A DNA stretch of 64,000 nucleotides from Hygrophila difformis. Its lineage: Eukaryota; Streptophyta; Magnoliopsida; Lamiales; Acanthaceae. The translations under genes were made by a program, and so were the position numbers. The notes under the pieces are model-generated. The model worked only from the letters and a program-made list of their open reading frames with translations, was not told the DNA's origin and made no database searches. The stretch is from assembly GCA_030278955.1 (NCBI GenBank), contig JAOANR010000004.1:61969686-62033685 (forward strand), written 5' to 3'. Positions 54,769-64,000 of the stretch are shown here, in pieces (position 1 is the first letter of the stretch; each line of letters starts with the position of its first letter).

Positions 54769-55156
54769 AGCTGCAAATCACTTATAGTATTTCAGGCTTG
54801 GCAGAAGCAGCAATCAATGGTTAAACTTCCAAATTAGATTTTTCCCTCCGAATTCGAATTCCCAATCCTGACGCAGCGTAGAAGGACGAACCCTAATATA
54901 ATTCCTGATTCTACCCTTTTGATTTATTTCCTTTTCGTCCTTCAAAAAAACGTAGTTTAAAATTGCCGCCCTTTAACTGGGCTTCCTCATTATGGGCCTG
55001 GCCTTGGTCCGGCTATCAATGGGCCCATATAATCGCTATTGCTCGTAAGTTGCATTTTCAAATTTTCAGCACAGTTCGTTGTCTCACACACCCAGTAGAA
55101 CTAGAACATCGGTTAACTGCGGCAGCCGGACGCCGATCGCCGATCGCCGCTGAGAT
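54769..55156. promoter_or_regulatory. Shared head-to-head promoter of ZOP1 and the ARMC6-like gene
   Basis: 388 bp between two divergent start codons. It contains a telo-box-like CCCTAAT motif (GAACCCTAATAT near 54889) and two TGGGCC/GGCCCA elements (about 54993 and 55020). That pairing is typical of promoters of ribosomal and other growth-related genes. No strong TATA box is seen. Co-expression is inferred from layout only. Confidence 0.6.
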
Positions 55157-57809
55157 ATGGGACCGCCGAAGGCTACGCGGACGATATCACAGCAAGCCTT
55201 CGACGAAATGGTGCGGGAAAACATCGAAGACCTCGGCATGGACCCAGCAGAAGCTCTCGATGACGCCATCCAGACGCTTACGCTGCAAGGCGTCGATCTT
55301 ACTGGTTTGTGGCTAATCGAACTTTTTGTGATTACCTCCTGTCATTTTTCTGTAGTTGCTTGTAATTGTTGGTATTGATTTGTTTTTCCAGGTATAGTGA
55401 CTTGCCTTCCTGGAGAAAACAATCCGGTGGTTGAGTGTTTGGGAAAATTGAAAGAGGATAGAACAATTCCGGAAGTTGTGAAGTTGTTGGATGAATTGAG
55501 TGTTCTGTGCAAAGATACATCATCGGGGAATGCGGCCATTGCCTCGAAGAATGGAGCGGTGGAATTGCTGATCTCTGCTTGTTCAAAGCTGTGCAAGGGG
55601 AAGCAGAGTTTGGCATCTGCTTTGAACGCCCTGGCTTCAGTGATTCATGGTAAACTTAAGCTATATGGTGGTAGTTATGTTCATCGTTCTACATTTTAGA
55701 TACACTGACAAATTTCATTAGGACGACAGAGTGATAGTTATTTCTATTGAGCTTGTGCAGATCTACAAAGCGCTGAAATATTTAAGGGGAATGATGGCCC
55801 AAGGATTATTGTTGAAATCCTAATTAATGAAAGAAGTGATAAAAACACCTTGGAGGGTTGTTTTTCTGTTATTGCAGCAGCAGCAACAGGGAATGAGGTT
55901 CTCAAGGAGTCATTCATGGACCTGAAAATTGCTGAGTTAATTGTCCAGGTTCTGAAAGAACAGAAGGAAATGACCATTCCAAGTATATATGAAGCTATAA
56001 GAGTTATCCTAACATCTGATGATAACCGCGTTGTAGCCTCACAGGTGAGTCAACAAAATGCAATTTACATGCCATGTTTGTTGGTTGATCAAGACTTTCG
56101 TTCATGTAATAGTTTAATGATTGGTTTGATTACATTTTTTTGGTTTTGTTAAAAAATACTGGTGAAAAGAAAAACGATGGTGTATACCAGAAGACCAATA
56201 TATTTTAATATTAGTAACCAATTGAGTTAGGAGTTAGCTAGGACCTTGTGCTTACATAGATCATGGTTTGTTTACTACCCCTGTGTTATGCATAAGCAAA
56301 GTTATCATGAAATTGTAGGTCTTTGGATATGCTCGAAAATTTTCAGAGTTGGGAATTGCAGAAGTTCTTGTTGACTCACTCCATGAGGGACTGTCTTCTC
56401 CATGTCTCATCTTAGCTATGATTGCTTTGAAGGCTGTTGCTGTCAATGTAAGTTCACTTGTCGCACAAAATGGTAGCATTTGTAGATTGTGCTTCTGATT
56501 CATATGAAGCTCGTATCTGTGTAGACAAGTGGGAGCAGGGCATCAAGAAAACATTTACTATAAAATAAGGGGGGCTTATGATCATAATCCAGATTATTAT
56601 TAAGTAGTTAGATTACAGGCATCAATGTGGGATGCATGAAAAATGGGCAAATCATGATTGATGGTCGTGTTCGGAATTTAAATATGTTTGTTGAGAATAT
56701 GCATCCGTTAAGCAACACAACGATAGTAACACCTATTAGGTTTTGTTATCTCACTTATCTGATCTGCTTAAAGATGGTTCTGCATATTGCAGGATGAGAT
56801 TTGCAGAGCCATCTCTTGTGCTGGGGGTATTGATGTGATTCTCCGGTGCATCGATGATAGTGGTTTGCAGGGAAACAGTGCTGTAGCGAAAACATGCTGT
56901 TCTTTGTTGTCTAAGGTGGAAATCTGAACGGCACAATACTACTCTGCATTTGATTTTTGTTCTATCCTATATAGTTCAATTCAAAAACGTATATTACTTA
57001 CTTGTAATTTGTAAATTTTGATCGTGTTCCAACCCACATTGTACATTTAGTCTGAAACGTTCTTAAGCATATTGTAATACATGTAACTTTTGATATCTCA
57101 AATGTGTTCCCTGGATAAAAAGCATGCCTAACATAGTGTGTGTGATTAGCTTGCAGGAAGTGATGCCAACAAGAGCGCTGTAGTTGAAAAGGGCGGCATG
57201 GATAGGCTTTTAAATCTTTCGTCAAAATTCTTTGATGATCCTTCAGTGCTGCAGGAGGTAAAAAAAAAAAAATTGTTCCTGGCTGAAAAAATGGCTCCTG
57301 CATAATCGTCAGTTGGTATCTGTGCGTATTGGTGTACAATCCAAAATTCCAAACAAAGTCATAATGAACGGTCAATCTTGTTCATTGTTTAAAATCAACA
57401 GATCATGTCCATCATCTGTACTTTATGTCTGAGGTCCCCTGAGAACGCAGCCCGTGCCATTGAATCTGGGGCCGGGGACCTTGCTATTCAAGCCATGCAG
57501 AAGTTCCCACGGTCGGATCAACTTCAGAAAAATGCTTGCTTCATGATCAGGAACCTCGTTGTGAGAAACCCAGAAAACCGGTATGATACATTCCTCTCTA
57601 ATCCTCCTGATGCAACCTCATTTATGAATCCTTCGCCAAGAGTTGTTGTTTACACTAACTCCACTTTATATATGATGATGCACAGAAAACTCTTGCTTGG
57701 CAATGGTATTGAGGAATTAATTAGAAGATCAAAGCAAAACCATAAGAGTTGCAAAGATGCTGCCACTGATGCACTAAGGGATTTAGGAGTGGATAATTAC
57801 AGCTCCTGA
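55157..57809 (+). CDS. Armadillo repeat-containing protein 6 (ARMC6)-like
   Basis: Eight exons: 55157-55304, 55392-55649, 55761-56044, 56319-56447, 56793-56915, 57150-57257, 57402-57580 and 57686-57809, 450 residues, all in frame. The N-terminus SQQAFDEMVRENIEDLGMDP matches ARMC6 of plants and animals. The rest is a helical solenoid of armadillo-type repeats, with segments such as GGIDVILRCI, KNACFMIRNLVVRNPENR and KDAATDALRDLGV. ARMC6 is conserved in eukaryotes, but its role is poorly defined; a scaffold or protein-binding function is inferred from the fold. No signal peptide, and length is normal. Exons are short with AT-rich introns, and no damage was found. Confidence 0.93.
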
Positions 57810-58454
57810 CGAAACTCCAGGCAGGTTTTCTGCATCCGCAGTTATATGTTATTTTGTTAACTCTATTTTGAAAACTTTCAACAACTCAAGGGTTTATAAT
57901 ATGTTACAATGAAACGGGAATATCGAACTTCCAACTTACAAGAATTATAGGGCGATAGATCTTCACATCCTTGGATTAATCGATTTCAATCATCCGTTCC
58001 TAAAAATATAGGAAAATAATCCATTAGTCCATTTTCCTTTAAGTTTAGTTATTTTTAAACCTGTATATTTTTGTTTTGAGAAACGGAATTCGTACCTGAA
58101 AATTGAGCAATGGACACACGTTTTCAAGTTTTCTATTTTTTTTTTATTTTTTATTTTTTTGCAACAATTCCAAAATAATCCCTTTTTTTTGTGTGTGCGG
58201 TACAGCCAAGCAAGTAATAATCCTTAAGTTGGATAATATAGTATTTTTGTTTCATTAGAACTATAATGATAAATTTCATTCTTCAATTTCAAGGGTCAAG
58301 AATATCATTTTATCAAGGTTATAGTTTCTTACTATATTTTTTAGTTTTGGAAGTCGAATAATTCCACATTCAAGGCCTCAACCCAGGTGTTCGTTGAGGG
58401 TTTAAAAAAATATTTCCAAAATAAAAGGTGAAATCATAATAAATGTTTACCCAT
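57810..58454. other. 3' UTR of the ARMC6-like gene and intergenic sequence
   Basis: No gene seen. T-rich simple sequence at about 58135-58160. Confidence 0.4.
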
Positions 58455-58600
58455 TCAAAGTAATCATAAGCCAAAATCACAGGTTGGTTTCAATTCCCAC
58501 CCGGCTTTATATTACTCCACTTTATCCTTTTTTATTATTTGTGTGGTTTGGATTTATACATACATTTATTTGTCAATATATCAGATGTCAATATTTAAAT
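58455..58600 (+). mobile_element. Degenerate SINE, same family as 13251-13420
   Basis: GGTTTCAATTCCCACCCGGC aligns with the box-B region GGTTCGATCCCTACCCGGC of the complete copy, and TTTGTGTGGTTTGGAT and GTCAATATTTA match its downstream parts. Box B is mutated, so the copy is old. Confidence 0.6.
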
Positions 58601-59486
58601 AATAATAAATAAAAAAAGTAATCACAAGCCCACAAGTTAAGTTTGTCAAATCTGTGTGGTAATTAAAGTAGTTGAAATTATGCGAATATATAGAAATGTA
58701 TATGTCCCCACGTAAACCATGCAAATGCAAAAGGGATACATGCATCTTTAGTCCCATCGCGAAATTCCAAACTTACGTGATCCTTGTTACCAATAATCAG
58801 ATTCAGAACTAAGAAATTTCAAAATTTTTAAGTTGCCCTAAAAAAATCTCAAGTTATGGGCACATTCTCTTTTAAGTTGGTGATGATTTTGAGACATGTG
58901 GCACTGTTATTTCAATTTTTTTTTTTTTCCTAATATAAATTGGAAATGTACGAATTAGATGGCAGCCGCAGCACTGTAATGAATAATCATGAAGGATGAT
59001 GCTACCAGAACCAGATCATACTCCTCCTAATTACATTGCATAATCACTAATCTCACCATCCTTTGTCAATTAATTATGGATGTCTCACTTCACATTACTC
59101 TCTCCATATCAAAATCAATCTTTCCTACTCTTCTCGTTGTCATTACCCTTTTACTAATAATAAAATTCTTGACATTTTCCTTCTTAAACAAAGTTAAATT
59201 ATCCTGGTTTAAATCAACATTCTAGCCAACTTATTTAACTAACTTTTTTTTTTTTTTTATTCCTTTCTTCTAATTAACTTCTCCGATCATTTTACAAGTT
59301 AGTAAACGGGTTTGAGCTGATCCAATCCAACCAACTTAACCAAATAACCCAAATCCTCACCAATCACCATTAACTGGTGAATCCAAAAGGAAGAAATTAA
59401 TTAACCGCATAGTCATCTGTAATCAACGGACAATTTAAAGCCTTAATTAACACCATCATCATAACTAAATTATACTATTAACCTCT
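58601..59486. other. Intergenic sequence
   Basis: No gene recognised. It probably includes the 3' UTR of the minus-strand membrane-protein gene at its right end. Confidence 0.4.
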
Positions 59487-59897
59487 CTACTCTTGCCGCT
59501 CACTACGCTGTTCATTCCCTTCCGCCGGCACCGGAACCGGCGCCTCCGCCGCCGCCGCCTCTACCGGCGCCCTTTCTCCGACGCCGTGCTCCGCCGCGAC
59601 CCTTGCCGGCGGAGGATAATCCAACCTACCATCAATGCAAGAAGCGCATTTGGTCTCAACCCACCCCTCAAAATCATACTGGCCGCGGCCCCTGATCCCC
59701 CGCCCGGAACACAGCCGCCCAATCATCACCGCGATAGCTCCCAGAATCGTTATCATGGCCAGCACGCCGATGACCGCCCCGACGGAGCCGTGGCCCGAAT
59801 GGACCGCGTACGCCTGCTGCTGCTGCTGCTGGGCCGCCGCCATATCCACCGGCGGCGGCTGCAGTAGGGGATCCAATACTGGACTGGAAGTAGCCAT
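59487..59897 (-). CDS. Small plant-specific single-pass membrane protein
   Basis: Intronless, 136 residues. A Gln run (22-28, CAG-type repeat) and a His/Gly stretch precede one clear membrane segment (about 39-61, GAVIGVLAMITILGAIAVMI), followed by a basic stretch RGIRGRG. Next comes a distinctive motif YDFEGWVETKCASCIDG (74-90) with two Cys, which I recognise from uncharacterised plant transmembrane proteins. The C-terminus is Ala/Pro/Glu-rich and likely disordered. Basic residues after the membrane segment suggest a cytosolic C-terminus. No function is known to me. The coding region is GC-rich against AT-rich flanks, and the start at 59897 is the first ATG of the frame. Confidence 0.8.
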   Translation of the reverse strand: MATSSPVLDPLLQPPPVDMAAAQQQQQQAYAVHSGHGSVGAVIGVLAMITILGAIAVMIGRLCSGRGIRGRGQYDFEGWVETKCASCIDGRLDYPPPARVAAEHGVGERAPVEAAAAEAPVPVPAEGNEQRSERQE

Positions 59898-60798
59898 TGG
59901 TGGGGTACTGTACTGTGTACAAATTAAAAAAACCCTAATTAAGAAAAGTAGTTAGTATTGGGGTTTCTGATTAGGGAAATTTCTGAAAAAGGGATGGATC
60001 AATTAAGCTTTTTGGGATTGGAAAAGGGGTTGATTCTTGAATTTGAGAGAGAAGTGAAGGGAGAATAGTAGCATACATGTATGAAATAAAATCATCAGCT
60101 GCCTTAATTGGTCTTCCTAATGGGAAGTTTTTTAAGGGAAGAAGAAAAAGAAGGTATCTTTTGAGGAAGCATAGTAAAACAAAAGAGTTGGGATTAATAA
60201 TTAAAAAAAAAAAAAACCTTATTAAGTAGTGGAAGAGAGAGTGGGGAGAGCAAAACAAAAGGGATCTAAAGTACAGTAGCTAGCAATTTTGTGGAGAAAA
60301 GAAGCTAGCTACTACAAAAGTGGAGGGAAATTAAAGAGGAGAAGAAGGGTTTGTTTCTTTTCATTCTCCATACATATATATTTTGTGTGTGGGGTGGGTG
60401 GGATTTTCTTTTTTCCCAGCTTTGAGGTTATCTTGGAAGCCAATTTGTCAAAAGATGGTTAGATTATTAGTCTGATGCAGAGATAGGTAGAGAAAGGTGT
60501 ATGTCTGGGATGAGACAGAAGAGAGCATAGTAATGTACTTTATATAGTATGGTTAGATTAATTAATGACTTAATGATTCATGGTAATTAATAGTACTTGA
60601 TTATAATCTTTGGTTTAAAATGAATGAATGGTTAAGCATAATATTTAAAATGAGAATGAAAGGGGATGGGATGGGATGGGATGGGGAAGGATGAAAGGAG
60701 ATGGTTAAAAGTTAGTAATAGAGGTGAGACTGAGAAGAGCATCATAATAGCAGCAGCAGCAGCAGTCCCAAGTCACAAGTAGTCACAGCCTTGTTTAG
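59898..60798 (-). promoter_or_regulatory. Upstream region of the membrane-protein gene
   Basis: Holds the leader and presumed promoter, rich in GA/AG tracts on the plus strand (60040-60070, 60225-60255, 60330-60350), i.e. CT-rich on the coding strand, as in many plant leaders. A GGGAT repeat lies at about 60663-60690 and a GCA repeat at 60750-60765. No other gene seen. Confidence 0.4.
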
Positions 60799-61059
60799 TA
60801 CTTTCTCCGTTATTAAATGATAGCTACATATGAGAATTTGGCACTATTCACACAATCATTTTGACTTGAAGTTTTATCATAGTTATTCAAGTTAAAATAT
60901 AGTCAATTGAAATCTTGTTAGATTCGTCTCGTCTTTTAGTTTTTAAATATCGAACTTTTAGAATTTTTACTTATACCAAACTTGAGTTATTACTGATTTA
61001 AAATGTATATTGGACTGCGTGCTGCGTGGGTCCGTAGAAAAAAAAAACGGAGGTGAGTA
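60799..61059 (+). mobile_element. Stowaway-like MITE
   Basis: TACTTTCTCCGTTATT left and AACGGAGGTGAGTA right. The interior is very close to the copy at 61991-62254 (TTGACTTGAAGTTTTATCAT, AATTGAAATCTTGTTAGATT). Confidence 0.75.
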
Positions 61060-61195
61060 GTAAGGTATTCATTCAATGGAATGGAATGGATGGTGCTACT
61101 AGTATTTCAGTTTCCATGTGCTGTTACTGAAATACCCCTCCATGAATTTAATTGCTAGCTAGCTAGGGCTTCCACTTGGGACCACTGCACATTCA

Positions 61196-61461
61196 TACTC
61201 CCTCAGTTTTTAAATAAACGCAAATTATTGACTTTTTTTACTATTCATTATAGTCCTTTGATTTCTATTTTTGTTATAGTTATACAAGAAAAAATATAGT
61301 CAAGTGAGATCTTGTTGGATTCGTCTCATTATGTAGTTTTTAAATATCAAATTTTTAGAATTTTTACTTGTACCGAATTTGAATTATTAATAGTTTAAAA
61401 TATGCATTGGAATACGTAATCGTTACATTTAAAAAGAAACTAAAAAGAAACGGAGTTAGTA
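61196..61461 (+). mobile_element. Stowaway-like MITE
   Basis: TACTCCCTCAGTTTTT left and AAACGGAGTTAGTA right. Common interior block GTGAGATCTTGTTGGATTCG. Confidence 0.8.
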
Positions 61462-61632
61462 TATATTGTGCACGTAGTATAATTTCTGAGTTTGGTATGG
61501 CTATTTGATTATTGAATATTGAAGGAATGAATGCACAGTGACAGCTGACAGCAGGGGTATTTATTGAATGAGTCCCACAAGGGGTAATTAAAAATATTAT
61601 ACTATGTGAAGCCATTTCATACCATCATCATA

Positions 61633-61895
61633 TACTTCCTCTGTTTTTTAAAGATAGCTACGAATCCACTCAGCACGTAGTCCAATGCATATTTTAAACC
61701 ATTAATAATTCAAATTCGGTACATGTAAAAATTCTAAAAGTTCGATATTTAAAATCTACAAGACGAGACGAATCTAACAAGATCACACTTGGCTATATTT
61801 TAATTTGTATAACCATGAGAAAACTTTAAGTCAAAGTATATAAGTGAACAGTACCCATTAGTCAACAGTAGCTAACAAAAAAAACGGAGGGAGTA
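61633..61895 (-). mobile_element. Stowaway-like MITE
   Basis: TACTTCCTCTGTTTTTT left and AAAACGGAGGGAGTA right. Reverse orientation of the common block (GAGACGAATCTAACAAGATC). Confidence 0.85.
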
Positions 61896-61990
61896 TATTA
61901 TTGTGTAAGATGTCAAACTTGCAGGGTTAAATTATAGCACTTAGTATATCACCTTCAATTGTAGAATTTATTCTCCTAGTCAATCTATAT

Positions 61991-62254
61991 TACTCCCTCC
62001 GTTTTTAAATGATAGCTACATTGGTGAGTTTGACATTATTCATACAATCACTTTGACTTGAAGTTTTATCATAGATATACAAGTTAAAATATAGTCAATT
62101 GAAATCTTGTTAGATTCGTCTTGTCTTGTAATTTTTAAATATCGAACTTTTAGAATTTTTACTTGTACCGAATTTGAGTTATTAACGATTTAAAATGTGC
62201 ATTGGACTGCGTGCTGGGTTGTTCAGTAGCTATCTTTAAAAAACGGAGGAAGTA
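61991..62254 (+). mobile_element. Stowaway-like MITE
   Basis: TACTCCCTCCGTTTTT left and AAAACGGAGGAAGTA right. Near-identical interior to the copy at 60799-61059. Confidence 0.85.
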
Positions 62255-62322
62255 TTATTTTAGGAGGTAGTTTGAATTCTATAATAATCAGAAGTGCTAT
62301 ATTTTGTTCTGAAGCTTTGGTT

Positions 62323-63053
62323 TTAGGGCATCTCCAATAGCCAACACCAAACTCAAACCCATTTTACAGTAAATGTCACATCAAACAGTAATTCATCTCC
62401 AACCATTTACACTAAACTCAAACTTAAAAGAATATTCTCTATATATTATTTTCCATACAAACTTATTTATCTTTTCAATCATACCCTTCATTTCTTATAA
62501 ATTATACATTAACCTCACATAAATTCAATACAAATTTCAATAATGTTGGAGGATCCGATATTGATTTAGATGACTATTAACTTAATTTTCCGTTTGCGTA
62601 GTTATTTAGTTGTTTAATATTGTACATTTTTTTAGTATTTGAGATGTGTTATGTTTAATTATATTTTCATATGCTAATGTAATTTTTTTAATGATTGTTA
62701 AGATTGTACTAAAACTTTAAAAATTTAGTTATCTTTATGTTTAAAATTTATTTTATAAAGAAACCTTAAAATTTCTAATCTAATTAAATATAAAATTAAT
62801 TTAATAAAAAAATTATATGAAGTATAAAATTATCAAGCATAATACAAAATTAGATTAATATTCAACTTGCAACAATTGGAGGATGAAATTGCAATTAATT
62901 AAATTGCAAAAAGTGATATAGGTTTATGAATAGTAAATACTCAAATTTGAGTATAAAACTCAAAAAACCTAAAATAGGTTTGGTTTTAGGGTATTGTTGG
63001 AGAGAAGATGCCACCCCATTTTGGGTTTTAGGGGACCATTGGAGATGGTCTTA
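62323..63053. mobile_element. PIF/Harbinger (Tourist-like) MITE with TTA target duplication
   Basis: Element 62326-63050 (725 bp). Left end GGGCATCTCCAATAGCC; the reverse complement of the right end is GACCATCTCCAATGGTCC. TTA flanks it on both sides (62323-62325 and 63051-63053), the duplication typical of the PIF/Harbinger superfamily. Long for a Tourist MITE; no transposase frame seen. Confidence 0.75.
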
Positions 63054-63843
63054 CAATGCCTAAACTAATAATGTCTCACATAATATAGATGTCATTTAAA
63101 TCCAAATTTAAATTAGTAAAAGCGAGTCAACATTATTGATATATACTTAGTAGTATGAAATTGTCTTTTGAAAAGATATAAGAAAAAAGGTGTTTGTTAA
63201 AGAATGCTATTCAAATTTATGTGTCAATTGTAAGTTTGTCTTTTTGACATAAGCAATGAGTGGAAAAGAGAAAATGTTGTGTGGCTGGAGCCAAAAGGAC
63301 TCTTTTGGTGGGACATATATTCATAAAATAATATTAAAAAAAAAAAAGAAATACCATAGGAATAGGATAAATTAATTAATGATAACAATTTTATTGATAC
63401 AATAATATTGTATGAGCTCTCATTATCTATTTACTAGTATTATGGTCTGTTCAAAATATATATATATATATATATATGTATTTTGATACAATACTCCTAT
63501 TATTTTTTAGATTTAATATTTGTTTTAGATATTTATATTATATTTTTAACATTATTATTTAATTTATATAAATATATATTATCCAATAATATAATTAATG
63601 GATACATGATATACGTAAAAAAAAATAATGTAATTTATATGTATAGATTATTCAGAAAAAAATAATGTAATTTAAAAATAAAAAATTATGAGTTAATCAG
63701 AGTAATTTTATTATTAAATCATGTTTCAAAGAAGAGTTTGATGACTTTTTTAGATACATGTTTTATTGATATGCTTGAATGCCCTCATAAAGCTACTTGT
63801 TCTTATCCGTCTATCCCGAGTTAATTCTTTCGTGACTCATTAT
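63054..63843. other. Intergenic sequence with a TA microsatellite
   Basis: No gene seen. (TA)n at about 63457-63477. Confidence 0.45.
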
Positions 63844-64000
63844 TACTCACACCGTTCCTTATTAGATGTCGTTTTAGCAAAATTCACACATACAAAGGAA
63901 TGTCATTATTATTAGTTAATTTTCCACTTTTATCCCTACTTTATAAAAAAGTAAAATTGAAGTGGTGAGATATTGCACAATATTCTAGAAGTAATATTTA
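63844..64000. mobile_element. Stowaway-like MITE cut by the window edge
   Basis: TACTCACACCGTTCC opens an element resembling the second subfamily at 44548-44814 (CAAAGGAATGTCATTATTA). The right end is beyond the window. Confidence 0.55.

Noticed and set aside
59493..59955. Plus-strand open frames opposite the membrane-protein gene
   Set aside because: Arg/His/Pro-rich translation typical of the reverse complement of a GC-rich gene. The minus frame has the membrane helix and a recognisable motif.
60505..60535. String GAGACAGAAGAGAGCATAG resembling miR156
   Set aside because: Only part of the microRNA matches, and no complementary arm for a hairpin was seen nearby. GA-rich leader sequence explains it.

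Overview
The window is nuclear DNA of a flowering plant, most probably a eudicot. Genes are split by short AT-rich GT-AG introns, intergenic DNA is AT-rich and full of small plant transposons (Stowaway-like MITEs, hAT, MULE and Harbinger elements, SINEs, Helitrons), and every recognisable protein belongs to a plant family. I could not fix the species. Nothing is bacterial: there are no operons or CRISPR arrays, and I found no tRNA gene.

Layout. 1-2567 (+) is the 3' end of a presequence protease (PreP) gene. 2.6-9.8 kb is intergenic with a Stowaway MITE, a 784-bp hAT element, an 860-bp MULE-like element and an LTR-retrotransposon remnant. 9891-10962 (+) is a KRP/ICK cyclin-dependent kinase inhibitor. 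11-16.3 kb is intergenic with a SINE, MITEs and a 5'-truncated LINE carrying an RNase H fragment. 16358-17284 (-) is a single-exon carboxylesterase. 17.7-32.5 kb is a transposon-dense block: a small hAT element, a 1.06-kb foldback made of CGGTAT-type palindromes, a 4.8-kb decayed Helitron containing a second foldback that carries the ETS/18S junction of ribosomal DNA, and remains of a second Helitron. 33178-36343 (+) is an RBP45/47-type protein with three RRMs. 38572-40858 and 41500-43641 (+) are tandem serine carboxypeptidase-like genes, both frameshifted as read. 47044-48235 (+) is a DUF1645-type protein. 52323-54768 (-) encodes ZOP1, a zinc-finger/OCRE RNA-processing protein, head to head with an ARMC6-like armadillo gene (55157-57809, +) across a 388-bp shared promoter. 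59487-59897 (-) is a small single-pass membrane protein. The last 4 kb is mostly MITEs.

The genes do not form a pathway. They are unrelated housekeeping and regulatory genes in an ordinary euchromatic neighbourhood. The two functional links visible are the tandem SCPL duplication and the shared ZOP1/ARMC6 promoter. I found no convincing new biological system. The observations best worth a second look are the rDNA-carrying foldback inside the Helitron, the double breakage of the SCPL pair and the palindromic CGGTAT foldback.
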